Shown: positions 1 to 8,373 of the stretch, piece by piece
Layout: the number at the start of each line of letters is the position of its first letter
How positions within the stretch are numbered: the stretch's first letter is position 1
Assembly: GCA_965261105.1 (NCBI GenBank)
Contig: CBDHCM010000006.1
Location: forward strand, 4,402,001-4,466,000
Source of the DNA: Aldehydirespirator sp965261105
GTDB lineage: Bacteria > Actinomycetota > Acidimicrobiia > Acidimicrobiales > Aldehydirespiratoraceae
Length of the DNA stretch: 64,000 nucleotides
Direction: 5' to 3'
Position numbers and translations under genes: made by a program
The notes under the pieces: generated by a model
Databases searched by the model: none
What the model saw: only the letters and a program-made list of their open reading frames with translations
What the model was told of the DNA's origin: nothing

Positions 1-284
1 AGGCTTCTAATCAGGTCTGCACCAGGACGCCGAACCGGCGCCGGCGGCAACATCGGACATCTCGTTTAGAGGACACACAGGTCAGTGGGATTGTGGGTCA
101 CGACGCCGCCGCCGACACCAGCTTGGCACCCCTGCCGGGACGCGCCCGCCATACTCACAGTGGGATAAGAGGCAGCACCTGGCACCCGAACCTCGTCGGG
201 CATCTGGCGAAACACGGGAATTGCATGCTGACCACTAGAAAGTGATGCGCGAGCCGACTTGCTCTGACCTAGGACCTTCTCTTG
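1..284. other. Left edge, no gene recognised
   Basis: I see no convincing coding region, RNA gene or repeat here. No reading frame shows family motifs, and the stretch may be intergenic DNA or the edge of a mobile element next to the tRNA-like fragment that follows. Confidence 0.4.
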
Positions 285-331
285 TGGTGGAGGTAGGAAC
301 TGAACCTATGACCCTCGGGCTATGAGTTCCC
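285..331 (-). tRNA. tRNA-Met-like 3' half (fragment)
   Basis: On the minus strand this stretch reads like the 3' half of an elongator tRNA-Met. A CAT anticodon (plus positions 322-324) sits in an ACTCATAGCCCGAG context, followed by a variable region, a T-arm-like GGTTCAGTTCC and an acceptor end CTCCACCA. The 5' half is absent: the bases upstream code for the end of the neighbouring deacetylase. The T loop lacks the usual conserved A at position 58 and one T-stem pair is mismatched, so it is unlikely to be a working tRNA. Such fragments are commonly left as attachment-site remnants by integrating elements. The tmRNA 3' end also finishes in CCTCCACCA, so a tmRNA remnant is an alternative. Confidence 0.35.
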
Positions 332-1201
332 CGACCGGTGAGGGAGCAGCCGGCGACGGTAGGTGCTCTCATAAACGGCGTTGTCCAGAGCCCATTGTCC
401 GAGTTCGCAATGCGGAGCGAGCCAGACCCCGTCGTGGCCACTGATGTGCTTCATTACCTGCTCGAACGCGGCTATCACCATCGGGCGGCCTCCGAACTGG
501 CAGTGCAGCGTCATGGCCAGCAGGCTCATCGGCTCATGCTCGTAGAGGTAGTCGAAGGTCGTCCGGTAGACGTCCACCAGGTTCTGGGGACTCGCTTTCA
601 ACACCCGGTTGTCGGTGAAGTCGCTGTTGGGCACGGCGGCAATGACCCCGTGCTCGGTCTCGACGCAGTGGGGCAGGTCGAGATAGGTCACGTCCGCGTG
701 CCAGTCCAGCCCCGCGGCGGCCAGCCAGCCGATGGTGTGGGGCGTGAAGGCGAGAACGGGGCTGAGCCACCCGGTGGGCCGGCGCCCGCCCTTCTCTTCC
801 AGGATGTCGAGACAGCGATCGATCGTCTGCTGCTCCTCCTCGGGCTCCATGTACGTCAGCAGGCCGTCCTGGGTGTACGCGTGGCCCCCGAGTTCATGGC
901 CCTGCTCCACGATCTCGCGGGCAGCCTCGGGGTACAGCTCGGCGCAGCGTGCGTTGGTGAAGAACGTTGCCGGCATCTGCCAGCGGTTCAAGGTCGAGAG
1001 AATCCGCCAGACACCCGCCCGGCCCCCGTACGTGGTCCACGCCGCCCCGGCATGATCGGTGGTGCCTGGCCGCAGCGACGTCGCTTGAACCGAGTACGAG
1101 GGCGCGGCCCCGTCGGACCATGTCTCGAACATGACGGTGAGCGCGATGGCGATGCGCTTGCCGTCGGGCCACTGCAGGATGTTGTTTGTGGTCTCGCTCA
1201 C
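320..1201 (-). CDS. Polysaccharide deacetylase family protein (PuuE/allantoinase-like)
   Basis: A 293-residue NodB-fold protein. The sequence shows a strand followed by FETWSDG near the N terminus, the PATFFTNARCAELYP segment, an HELGGHAYT motif holding the probable metal-binding histidines, and the WLSPVLAFTPHT block. This arrangement is closest to the metal-dependent hydrolases related to PuuE allantoinase and peptidoglycan/chitin deacetylases, which act on C-N bonds. I chose the GTG at 1201 because GGAG lies five bases upstream; an ATG-proximal start at 1237 has no such site and adds 12 basic residues. The gene ends inside the tRNA-like fragment. It faces away from the hydantoinase operon, from which it is separated by the insertion sequence. 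The substrate is unknown. Confidence 0.8.
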   Translation of the reverse strand: MSETTNNILQWPDGKRIAIALTVMFETWSDGAAPSYSVQATSLRPGTTDHAGAAWTTYGGRAGVWRILSTLNRWQMPATFFTNARCAELYPEAAREIVEQGHELGGHAYTQDGLLTYMEPEEEQQTIDRCLDILEEKGGRRPTGWLSPVLAFTPHTIGWLAAAGLDWHADVTYLDLPHCVETEHGVIAAVPNSDFTDNRVLKASPQNLVDVYRTTFDYLYEHEPMSLLAMTLHCQFGGRPMVIAAFEQVMKHISGHDGVWLAPHCELGQWALDNAVYESTYRRRLLPHRSGNS

Positions 1202-1428
1202 CGGAACTCCGCGTTTGTTTCGTGCTTGTCTGGGCAATGGATCAGCTACCTCTGGCCTCTGTCAGCTCCCGCAATAGTCGTGGTGGCCGGGTTGTGCGAA
1301 ACTCGATCCTAGTCTTGCATTGCAGGACGTTGTCTCGCCGGGCAGGCGCTTCGGAATGCTAGGAGACTGTTGAGTAATCCGGTTCGGGGTGCTCGCGTTC
1401 GTTGGGCGGGTGTGCGAGAATTGTAGGT

Positions 1429-3261
1429 ATGCAGGGTACTGAGAAGCCGGATCGGGAGTTGTTGGACGTGTTGGGCTTGTGCGGGGGTCTGGTGCGGGTG
1501 GGGTCGGTTTACCGGTTTTTGGCCGAGAACCGTCTGAGGCTGTTTCCCGACGGGTTGTTCGCTGACTTGTTCGGGGGTCGGGGCCGGCCTTCGGTGCCGG
1601 GTTCGGTGATAGCGACGGTGCTGGTGTTGCAGGCGCTGGAGGGGTGCTCTGACCGTGAGGCTGTTGAGCGGCTGCGGTGTGATCTGCGCTGGAAGGCCGC
1701 TGCGGGCCTGTCGGTGGACGATGCGGGGTTCCATTACAGCGTGTTGTCGCTGTGGCGGCACAGGCTGCGCGTCAGCGGCCGCCCGCAGCGGGTCTTTGAC
1801 GCGGTGCGGGATCTGGCGGGGTCCTGCGGGGCGCTGGCGGGGAGCCGGCGGCGGGCGTTGGACTCCACGGTGCTGTATGACGCGGTGGCGACGCAGGACA
1901 CCTACACGATGATCGCCGCGCAGATACGGCGCTGTCGGCGGTTGATCGCTGAGACGGCGGGCCTGGAGCTGATGCTCGACTATGGCCTGGGGGCCAAGCC
2001 GTCATGTGACTGGTCTGACCCCGGGGAGCGGGCCTGGCTCATAGACGAACTGGTCACAGACGCCTGCGCGGTGCTCGCTGAGACGGCGGGCCTCGAACTC
2101 ACAGACGAACAGGCCGACGCGGCGGCGCTGCTGGCCGCGGTGGCCGGCCAAGACGTCGAGGCCGACCCCGAGGTGCCGGGGCGCCGGCGCATCGCGCGCC
2201 GCACAGCCGCGGGCCGGGTGATCTCCACCGTGGACCCCGAGGCCCGCCACGCACACAAGACCCGCTCTGCGCGCCGCGACGGCTACAAGGCCCACATCGT
2301 CGCGGAGCCCGACACCGGCATCATCACCGCCGCAGAGCTCACCGCAGCCGACGCCTCCGACGCCAGAGTCGGCGCCCGGCTCCTCAACACCGACCCCACC
2401 CACCACACCGACACCGGCCACGACGACACCGACACCGGCCACGACCACACCGGCAGCGGCCACACCGGCAGCGACACCGGCAGCGACCACACCGGCAGCG
2501 GCCACGACCACACCGGCCACGGCCACACCGGCAGCGACCACACCGGCAGCGGCCACACCGGCAGCGGCCACGACCACACCGACAGCGACGACACCGACAC
2601 CGACACCACCGACACCGACGACACCGACACCGACACCACCGACACCGACACCGACGACACCGACACCGACACCGGCGACACTGGCGACACCGACACCGGC
2701 GACGACGGGGGCTGGTTGGTGCTGGCGGACTCCGCGTACGCGTCGGGCGAGGCGCTCGAGTCGTTCACAGACGCCGGATGGGACACCGCCATCAAGCCCA
2801 TCGAGCGCCGCCCGCCGATAGCGGGGGGCTTCACCCGAGAGGACTTCGGCATCGACACCGACGCGCAGACCGTGACCTGCCCCGCCGGGCACACCAGGCC
2901 CGTCACGTCGGGCGCGGCCCGTTTCGGCAGGCTCTGCGACGGCTGCCCGCTCAGAGCGCGCTGCACCACCTCACAGCGGGGCCGCAGCGTCGCCGTGGAC
3001 GCCCACGAGGCCCACCGCCGCGCCAACAAGGCCCGCTGGCGGCAGCCGCTGACCCAGGCCGCCTACCGCCGGCACCGGCCCATGGTCGAACGCTCCATCG
3101 CCTGGCTCGCACGGGGCAAAGCCAGACGCGTCCCCTACCGCGGCGTCGCCGCCAACCACCTGTGGCTCACCAACAGAGCCGCCGCCGTCAACCTCGTTCG
3201 CCTCGCCAACCTCGGCGTCGCCCACAACGGCACCGGATTCGCCCTCCCCGCCGCCGGCTGA
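1429..3261 (+). CDS. IS1182-family DDE transposase with a repeat insertion
   Basis: This 610-residue transposase has the IS1182 layout: an N-terminal DUF772-type region (LFPDGLFADLFGGRGRPS, then the CSDREAVERLRCDLRWK block), followed by an RNase-H-like DDE domain. The catalytic residues I assign are Asp145 (ALDSTVLYD), Asp434 (VLADSAYAS) and Glu554 (MVERSIAWL). A cysteine cluster around the CPAGH and CDGCPLRARC segments lies between the last two. Residues about 323-425 are a low-complexity expansion of short His/Asp/Thr/Gly/Ser units in the variable loop before Asp434, which explains a length greater than usual for the family. The ATG at 1429 is preferred over a TTG at 1402. Confidence 0.9.
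   Translation: MQGTEKPDRELLDVLGLCGGLVRVGSVYRFLAENRLRLFPDGLFADLFGGRGRPSVPGSVIATVLVLQALEGCSDREAVERLRCDLRWKAAAGLSVDDAGFHYSVLSLWRHRLRVSGRPQRVFDAVRDLAGSCGALAGSRRRALDSTVLYDAVATQDTYTMIAAQIRRCRRLIAETAGLELMLDYGLGAKPSCDWSDPGERAWLIDELVTDACAVLAETAGLELTDEQADAAALLAAVAGQDVEADPEVPGRRRIARRTAAGRVISTVDPEARHAHKTRSARRDGYKAHIVAEPDTGIITAAELTAADASDARVGARLLNTDPTHHTDTGHDDTDTGHDHTGSGHTGSDTGSDHTGSGHDHTGHGHTGSDHTGSGHTGSGHDHTDSDDTDTDTTDTDDTDTDTTDTDTDDTDTDTGDTGDTDTGDDGGWLVLADSAYASGEALESFTDAGWDTAIKPIERRPPIAGGFTREDFGIDTDAQTVTCPAGHTRPVTSGAARFGRLCDGCPLRARCTTSQRGRSVAVDAHEAHRRANKARWRQPLTQAAYRRHRPMVERSIAWLARGKARRVPYRGVAANHLWLTNRAAAVNLVRLANLGVAHNGTGFALPAAG
2395..2703 (+). repeat. In-frame tandem repeats inside transposase
   Basis: About 310 bases of short tandem units that keep the reading frame. 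The first part uses CACACCGGCAGCGG and GACCAC-type units, encoding HTGSGH/DHTGSGH; the second part is mainly the hexamer GACACC, encoding Asp-Thr. All units are multiples of three, as expected from replication slippage under selection for an open frame. Confidence 0.9.
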
Positions 3262-3488
3262 CCCCGACCGGCGCCGCGCCCGCGCCCGGCCACACCCGCC
3301 CAAGCCGCGGCAAGCCGACACCGGCGCAACCGCCCGAACCACCACCCCCGACCCGACAGCTGACAACCCGGTTGCTCAACAGTCTCCTAGGGGGTGCCTG
3401 AGCGGAGATGGCTCCCTGCGTGGTGGCCTTTGGTGACCCCGAAATGGGCTGCGTATCATGCGTGGGGCTCAACGAGAGGGGGGACCGG

Positions 3489-4538
3489 ATGGTTCCCATA
3501 GGGATGATCGGATCCGGGGGGGTGGCCCGTCACGCCGCCCGGCTGCTGTTGAACCATCGACACGACTACGAACTAGTCGGCGTGTGTAGCGCGGACCCCG
3601 ACGCCATTGGCCGAGACATGGCCGAGATAGCCGGTGCGGCCTCCGACACGCCGATCCCTGTTGTCGGCGAGCTGTCCGAGCTCCTTGCCATGGGACCGGT
3701 GGCCGTGATCGACGGGTCGCGCTCGTTCCTGGATCAAGTGGCCGACGATGTGGTCGCCTGTGTGGAAGCGGGCGTCAACTTCGTGTCGGCCTGCGAGGAG
3801 CTCGCCCACCGCCAGCCGGGCCGGGAGGCCGACTGGGACCGAATCGACGAGGCCGCCAAACGGGGCGGGGCCTCGGTTCTGGGCACCGGGGTGAATCCCG
3901 GCTTCATCTTTGATTTCCTGGTTCTGGCGGCTAGCGGCCTGTGCTGGGACATTACAAGCATCAGCGGGCGCAGGGTCGTCGACGTGTCCGGGTTCGGGCG
4001 CGACATCCACCGGCGGCTGGGGATCGGCTACACGCTGGACGAGTTCAATGTGGGCCACGCCGACGGCTCCATCGCCGGCCACGTCGGATTCCCGGAGTCC
4101 ATACGCATGGTCGTCGAGGGCCTCGGGCTGAGGCTCGACAGCCCGGTGACCCAGGAGTTCGTCCCCTACGTCGCTGCCGAAGCCGCCCCCACGCTGTATG
4201 GGGCGGTGCCGGCCGGCTCGACGGAGGGCTTCCTGCACACGGCGAGGGGCCGCGTCAACGGAGGGGAGTTCATGACTCTCGACCTGCTCCTGCACCTTCG
4301 GCCGGAGGAAGCCGGACACGAGGTCGGCGACTCCATAGACATCGAGGGCGAGCATCCCATCCGCATCCGGTTCCGCCCCGGCAACGACGCGCTCTACGCC
4401 ACGTCCGCGCACCTGGTCAACAGCATCCCCACCGTGATCGACGCACCGCCCGGGATCTGGCCGGTCAGCCAACTGCCGGCCGCACGGGCCTGGCTGGGCG
4501 GTCTGAGCGCGGCCGCCGCCGCGAGTGCCGCTTCGTGA
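3489..4538 (+). CDS. NAD(P)-binding oxidoreductase, 2,4-diaminopentanoate dehydrogenase-like
   Basis: A 349-residue protein with an N-terminal Rossmann fold (GMIGSGGVARHAARLL at residues 5-20) and a dihydrodipicolinate-reductase-like C-terminal half. It contains the block GTGVNPGFIFDFLVLAASGLC followed by RRVVDVSGFGRDIHRRLG, which is characteristic of the diaminopentanoate dehydrogenase/DapB-like amino acid dehydrogenases. These enzymes use NAD(P) to oxidise or reduce amine-bearing carbons. The ATG at 3489 is chosen because GAGAGGGGGG precedes it; an upstream in-frame ATG at 3408 would add 27 residues without family similarity. It is the first gene of the operon, overlapping hyuA by four bases. 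The true substrate is unknown. Confidence 0.75.
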   Translation: MVPIGMIGSGGVARHAARLLLNHRHDYELVGVCSADPDAIGRDMAEIAGAASDTPIPVVGELSELLAMGPVAVIDGSRSFLDQVADDVVACVEAGVNFVSACEELAHRQPGREADWDRIDEAAKRGGASVLGTGVNPGFIFDFLVLAASGLCWDITSISGRRVVDVSGFGRDIHRRLGIGYTLDEFNVGHADGSIAGHVGFPESIRMVVEGLGLRLDSPVTQEFVPYVAAEAAPTLYGAVPAGSTEGFLHTARGRVNGGEFMTLDLLLHLRPEEAGHEVGDSIDIEGEHPIRIRFRPGNDALYATSAHLVNSIPTVIDAPPGIWPVSQLPAARAWLGGLSAAAAASAAS

Positions 4539-6589
4539 CCCCAGCCAGACCGCTTCGAATCGGCGTCGACATCGGCGGGACGTTCACCGATCTGGTCACC
4601 GTCGACAGCAGCACCGGCGTGCTGGCGATGTCGAAGTCGTTCACCACGCCGGCCGATCGCACTGACGGCGTCCTCGAAGTGCTGGTCGAGGGCGGCGTGG
4701 CCCTCGGTGACGTCAGCCAGTTCGTGCACGGCACCACCACGGCCACCAACGCGGTCGTCGAGCGCAAGGGCGGCCGGGTCGGCCTGATATCCACGGCCGG
4801 TTTCCGGGACACGCTGGAGATCAAGCGGATCAACCGCGAGCGCCACTACGACCTGCAATGGGCGAGCCCGGTGCCGCTGGTGCCCCGGCGCCTGCGCTTC
4901 GAGGCGACCGAGCGAGTGGACTACCGGGGCCGGGTGGTCACGCCGCTCGACACCGAGGCCCTCGCGGCGACGGTTGCAGAGATGAGAGCGGCCGCGGTGG
5001 AGTCGGTCGCGGTGTGCTTCCTGTTCTCCTTCATGAACCCGGTACATGAGCGCCAGGCCCGCGACGTCATCGGCCAGGTGTGGCCGGAGGTCCCGGTCTC
5101 CATCTCCAGCGAGATCCTCCCCGAGATCAGAGAGTACGAGCGCTCCAGCACCGTCGTGATCGACGCCTATGTCAAGCCGGTCATGGGCGCCTACTTCGAC
5201 AACCTCGAACGGCGTCTGGCCTCGGGGGGCATGGAGTGCGGCGTCACCGTGATCAGCTCCGGCGGCGGGATCGTGCCCGTGGCCGAAGCCAAGGCAACCC
5301 CGGTGCGCACCTTGCAGTCGGGCCCGGCGGGCGGCGTCATCGGGGCCGCCCATCTGGGGCGACAGAGCGGCCATCCGAATCTGCTGGCCATAGACGTGGG
5401 CGGCACGAGCTTCGAGGTGAGCCTGATCGAAGGCGGAGTCCCGTCGCGCACCACCGAGGGATTCATCGAATGGGGCATCCCCTTCAAGATCCCGCTGGTC
5501 GACGTCAAGTCGATCGGGGCCGGGGGCGGAAGCATCGCCCGGATCGACCCGGGCGGGCTGATACAGGTCGGGCCCGACTCGGCCGGATCGGAGCCCGGCC
5601 CGGTCTGCTACGACAAGGGAGGGTCGCTGCCCACGCTCACCGACGCCTACGTGACCATCGGCCTCATCGACCCCGCCTACTTTCTCGGCGGCCGGGTGCG
5701 GCTCGACGCCGGGGCGGCCCGGGAGGCGATCCGCGACCAGATCGCCGAGGTGGCGGGCATGACCGTGACGGAGGCTGCCCTCGGGATTGTCCGGGTGGCG
5801 GAGGCGTCCATGGTCGGTGCCATGCGCATCGTGTCCACCCAGCGGGGATACGACCCGCGGGACTACGCCATGATCGCTTACGGCGGGGCCGGACCGGTCT
5901 CCGCGGTGGAGCTGGCTCGAGAACTCGGCGTGGGCACCGTGCTGGTGCCGCGGTTCCCGGGCGCGTTCTGCGCGTTCGGAGGACTGTGCGCCGACATCCG
6001 CTTCGATTTCGTCCGCAGCTATCTGCGCCGCATGGAGGAGCTCGACCTGGCCACTCTGACGACGCTGTCGGAGGAACTCGTCGCGGAGGGCGGGTCGGCC
6101 ATGGAACGGATAGGGGTCACTGCTGTGCCCATCATGGGGTTCACCGCCGACGTTCGCTACAGCGGCCAGAACTTCGAGGTGAACGTGTCGTTCCCGCCCG
6201 GGGCGGTCACCGAAGCCACCATCGAGCGGGTCGTCGACAGCTTCCACGCCGAGCATCTTCGACTGTTCGGGCACCACAAGGAGGACGAGGCGCTGGAGTT
6301 CGTAAGCCTGCGCCTCGCCGTGATCGCGACCACCGAGAAGCCGGAGTTCACGCCGCCCAGGCCCCACCGCAGCCGCGAAGCCAAGGGGCGGCGGCAGTTG
6401 TTCTCGTCGGATGGCCAGATCGTCGAGGCCCCCGTCTTCGACCGGAGCGCCCTGGACGCGGGCTGGGCCCATCCCGGCGCACTGATCATCGAGGAGCCCG
6501 ACTCCACCGTGGTGGTCCGGGGCGCCAACGACAGCACCGCCATCGACGACCTGGGCAACATCGTGGTCAACGTGGCTGAGAGCGGGTGA
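4535..6589 (+). CDS. hyuA: Hydantoinase/oxoprolinase subunit A
   Basis: A 684-residue member of the HyuA/N-methylhydantoinase A/acetone carboxylase beta family, which uses ATP to activate cyclic amides, or ketones in carboxylases. The sequence shows the actin-like phosphate loop GVDIGGTFTD near the N terminus, VHGTTTATNAVVERKG, LQSGPAGGVIGAAHLG, a second nucleotide loop AIDVGGTSFE and the C-terminal block YGGAGPVSAVELARELG. The GTG start overlaps the previous stop by four bases, giving translational coupling. Subunit B follows immediately, as is usual for the two-subunit enzyme. There is no acetone-carboxylase gamma subunit nearby, which argues for hydantoin or oxoproline-type substrates, although the family is broad. 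Confidence 0.88.
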   Translation: MTPARPLRIGVDIGGTFTDLVTVDSSTGVLAMSKSFTTPADRTDGVLEVLVEGGVALGDVSQFVHGTTTATNAVVERKGGRVGLISTAGFRDTLEIKRINRERHYDLQWASPVPLVPRRLRFEATERVDYRGRVVTPLDTEALAATVAEMRAAAVESVAVCFLFSFMNPVHERQARDVIGQVWPEVPVSISSEILPEIREYERSSTVVIDAYVKPVMGAYFDNLERRLASGGMECGVTVISSGGGIVPVAEAKATPVRTLQSGPAGGVIGAAHLGRQSGHPNLLAIDVGGTSFEVSLIEGGVPSRTTEGFIEWGIPFKIPLVDVKSIGAGGGSIARIDPGGLIQVGPDSAGSEPGPVCYDKGGSLPTLTDAYVTIGLIDPAYFLGGRVRLDAGAAREAIRDQIAEVAGMTVTEAALGIVRVAEASMVGAMRIVSTQRGYDPRDYAMIAYGGAGPVSAVELARELGVGTVLVPRFPGAFCAFGGLCADIRFDFVRSYLRRMEELDLATLTTLSEELVAEGGSAMERIGVTAVPIMGFTADVRYSGQNFEVNVSFPPGAVTEATIERVVDSFHAEHLRLFGHHKEDEALEFVSLRLAVIATTEKPEFTPPRPHRSREAKGRRQLFSSDGQIVEAPVFDRSALDAGWAHPGALIIEEPDSTVVVRGANDSTAIDDLGNIVVNVAESG

Positions 6590-6591
6590 GC

Positions 6592-8373
6592 ATGATCGAC
6601 CAGGTCACACTCCAGGTGATCCGCGAGGGGCTGGTGGCCCTGTGCCGCAGCATGGGGCACGCGCTGTCGCGCACCGCCTACTCGCCTATCTTCAGCGAGG
6701 GATTCGACTTCTCGTGCGCGCTGTTCGACAGGATCGGCGAGATGGTGGCCCAGGCAGAGTTCAACCCGGTCCATCTCGGGTCGATGCCGTACACCGTCGA
6801 ATGGACCGTCAAGGAAATCGGCCTCGACAATCTCGACGAGGGCGACGTCATCCTGCACAACGACCCCTTCCGGGGCGGCACCCACCTGACCGACTTCACG
6901 ATGATGGCGCCCGTCTTCTACGACGGGCGGCTAGTAGCGATACCCGCCGTGCGGGGCCACCAGATCGACGTCGGTGGCTCCGCTCCCGGCGGCTTCGGTG
7001 GCGACGCCACCGAGATCTTCCAGGAGGGGCTCATCGTGCCCCCGGTGAAGGTCTACCGCAGAGGCGAGCCGGTCAAGGACGTCTGGGACTTGATACTGGC
7101 CAACATCCGGGTCCCCAAGATCGTCCACGGAGACTTCCGGGCCATGTACGGATCGCTCAAAGTGGCCGAACGGCGGGTGCAGGAGTACTGCCGCAAGTAC
7201 GGGCCCGACACCTACGCCGAGGCCAACGACGAGATCAAGAACTACAGCGAGCGCCGCATGCGAGCCATGATCTCGCGCCTCCCCGACGGCACCTACGAGG
7301 CTGCGGACATGCTCGACGACACCGGCACGACGCTGGATCCGGTAAGGGTGCAGTGCCGGCTCACCATCGACGGCGACACCGTCACCACCGACTTCAGCGG
7401 CTCGGACCCGCAGGTGCAGGGACCCATCAACGCCACCTACGGCGTTACCGCCTCCCAGGTGTACACCGTGCTGTTCCAGGTCTCGGACCCGGACATGCCG
7501 TCCAACCACGGAGCCTTCCGGCCGATCAAGATCGTGGCCCCGCCGGGGAGCGTGGTCAACGCCGAGTCCCCCGCGGCCGTGTTCGGGGGCAACGTCGAGA
7601 CCTCCTCGAGGATCATGGACGTGCTGCTGGCCTGCTTCGCGCAGGCTGTGCCCGACCGGGTGATGGGAGCCTGCTTCGGCACCTGCCAGAACTTCACCGG
7701 GGGCAGCCGGCACCCCGAGCTGGACGAGTATTCAATCATCTACATCTATCACGAGGGCGGCTGGGGCGGCCGGGCCTCAGGCGATGGGCTGACCGCGCAG
7801 ATCAACCCGGTCGGAAACGACATGAATCAGCCGGTCGAGATCTTCGAGAGCCGGTTCCCGTGGCTCTACGAGGAGTACTGCATCAACGAGAACAGCGGCG
7901 GGCCAGGCTACAACCGCGGCGGGCTCGGGATCCGCCAGCGCCTGCGGGCCCTCTCGGTGTCCAGCTCGATCAACCTGATAGCCGACCGGTTCCGCCACCC
8001 GCCGCCGGGCACCAACGGGGGCAAATCGCCGCTGCCCTCCGCCGGCGGCCACTACAACGACTTCAGGGTCAAGCTTCCCGGATCGGCGGAATTCGTGCAT
8101 GCGACCGAGGCCTTCGGAACGGTCTCACCGTCCAAGTTCGCCGGGAAGGTCATCCCCCGGGGCACGGTTGTGGAGAACACGACAACCGGTGGCGGCGGCT
8201 ACGGCGACCCGCTCGACCGCGAGCCCGAGCGGGTCGCGGCCGACGTCGTAGAGGGATACGTCACGGCCGCTAGCGCCGAGTCCCAATACGGCGTCATCCT
8301 GCGAAGCGACGGCAGCGTCGACTCCGAAGCAACGCTGGCAACCCGTCGCAAGCTCAGACAGAAGGCGCAATGA
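6592..8373 (+). CDS. hyuB: Hydantoinase/oxoprolinase subunit B
   Basis: A 593-residue HyuB-family subunit, partner of the preceding gene in ATP-dependent ring opening. Recognisable blocks are DQVTLQVIREGL at the N terminus, MVAQAEFNPVHLGSMP, LHNDPFRGGTHLTD with clustered metal-binding-type residues, and the C-terminal GGGGYGDPLDREPERV. The ATG at 6592 lies just after the hyuA stop; a GTG at 6586 overlaps that stop and is an alternative. It ends in an ATGA overlap with the E1 alpha gene, so all five genes of this run are probably one message. Confidence 0.88.
   Translation: MIDQVTLQVIREGLVALCRSMGHALSRTAYSPIFSEGFDFSCALFDRIGEMVAQAEFNPVHLGSMPYTVEWTVKEIGLDNLDEGDVILHNDPFRGGTHLTDFTMMAPVFYDGRLVAIPAVRGHQIDVGGSAPGGFGGDATEIFQEGLIVPPVKVYRRGEPVKDVWDLILANIRVPKIVHGDFRAMYGSLKVAERRVQEYCRKYGPDTYAEANDEIKNYSERRMRAMISRLPDGTYEAADMLDDTGTTLDPVRVQCRLTIDGDTVTTDFSGSDPQVQGPINATYGVTASQVYTVLFQVSDPDMPSNHGAFRPIKIVAPPGSVVNAESPAAVFGGNVETSSRIMDVLLACFAQAVPDRVMGACFGTCQNFTGGSRHPELDEYSIIYIYHEGGWGGRASGDGLTAQINPVGNDMNQPVEIFESRFPWLYEEYCINENSGGPGYNRGGLGIRQRLRALSVSSSINLIADRFRHPPPGTNGGKSPLPSAGGHYNDFRVKLPGSAEFVHATEAFGTVSPSKFAGKVIPRGTVVENTTTGGGGYGDPLDREPERVAADVVEGYVTAASAESQYGVILRSDGSVDSEATLATRRKLRQKAQ

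Larger units (their letters stand above)
1359..3390 (+). mobile_element. Complete IS1182-family insertion sequence
   Basis: The element is bounded by terminal inverted repeats. GAGACTGTTGAG at 1363-1374 has its perfect reverse complement at 3375-3386, and similarity continues a further eight or so bases inward. CTAG stands immediately outside both repeats (1359-1362 and 3387-3390) and may be a 4-bp target duplication or part of the repeat. One full-length transposase gene lies inside, with all three DDE residues, so the copy may be active. It sits between the leftward deacetylase gene and the rightward catabolic operon, and disrupts no recognisable gene. Confidence 0.85.

Noticed and set aside
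2395..2703. Direct repeats resembling a CRISPR or satellite array
   Set aside because: Units are short, contiguous multiples of three without unique spacers, and stay in the transposase reading frame.
3408..3488. Longer N terminus for the diaminopentanoate dehydrogenase-like protein
   Set aside because: The extra 27 residues lie before the Rossmann strand and the internal ATG has the better ribosome site.
4394..6472. Long open frame on the minus strand opposite hyuA, and similar long antisense frames opposite cox, fadD and livK genes
   Set aside because: They lack family motifs and mirror the codon structure of well-supported genes, as expected in high-GC DNA.
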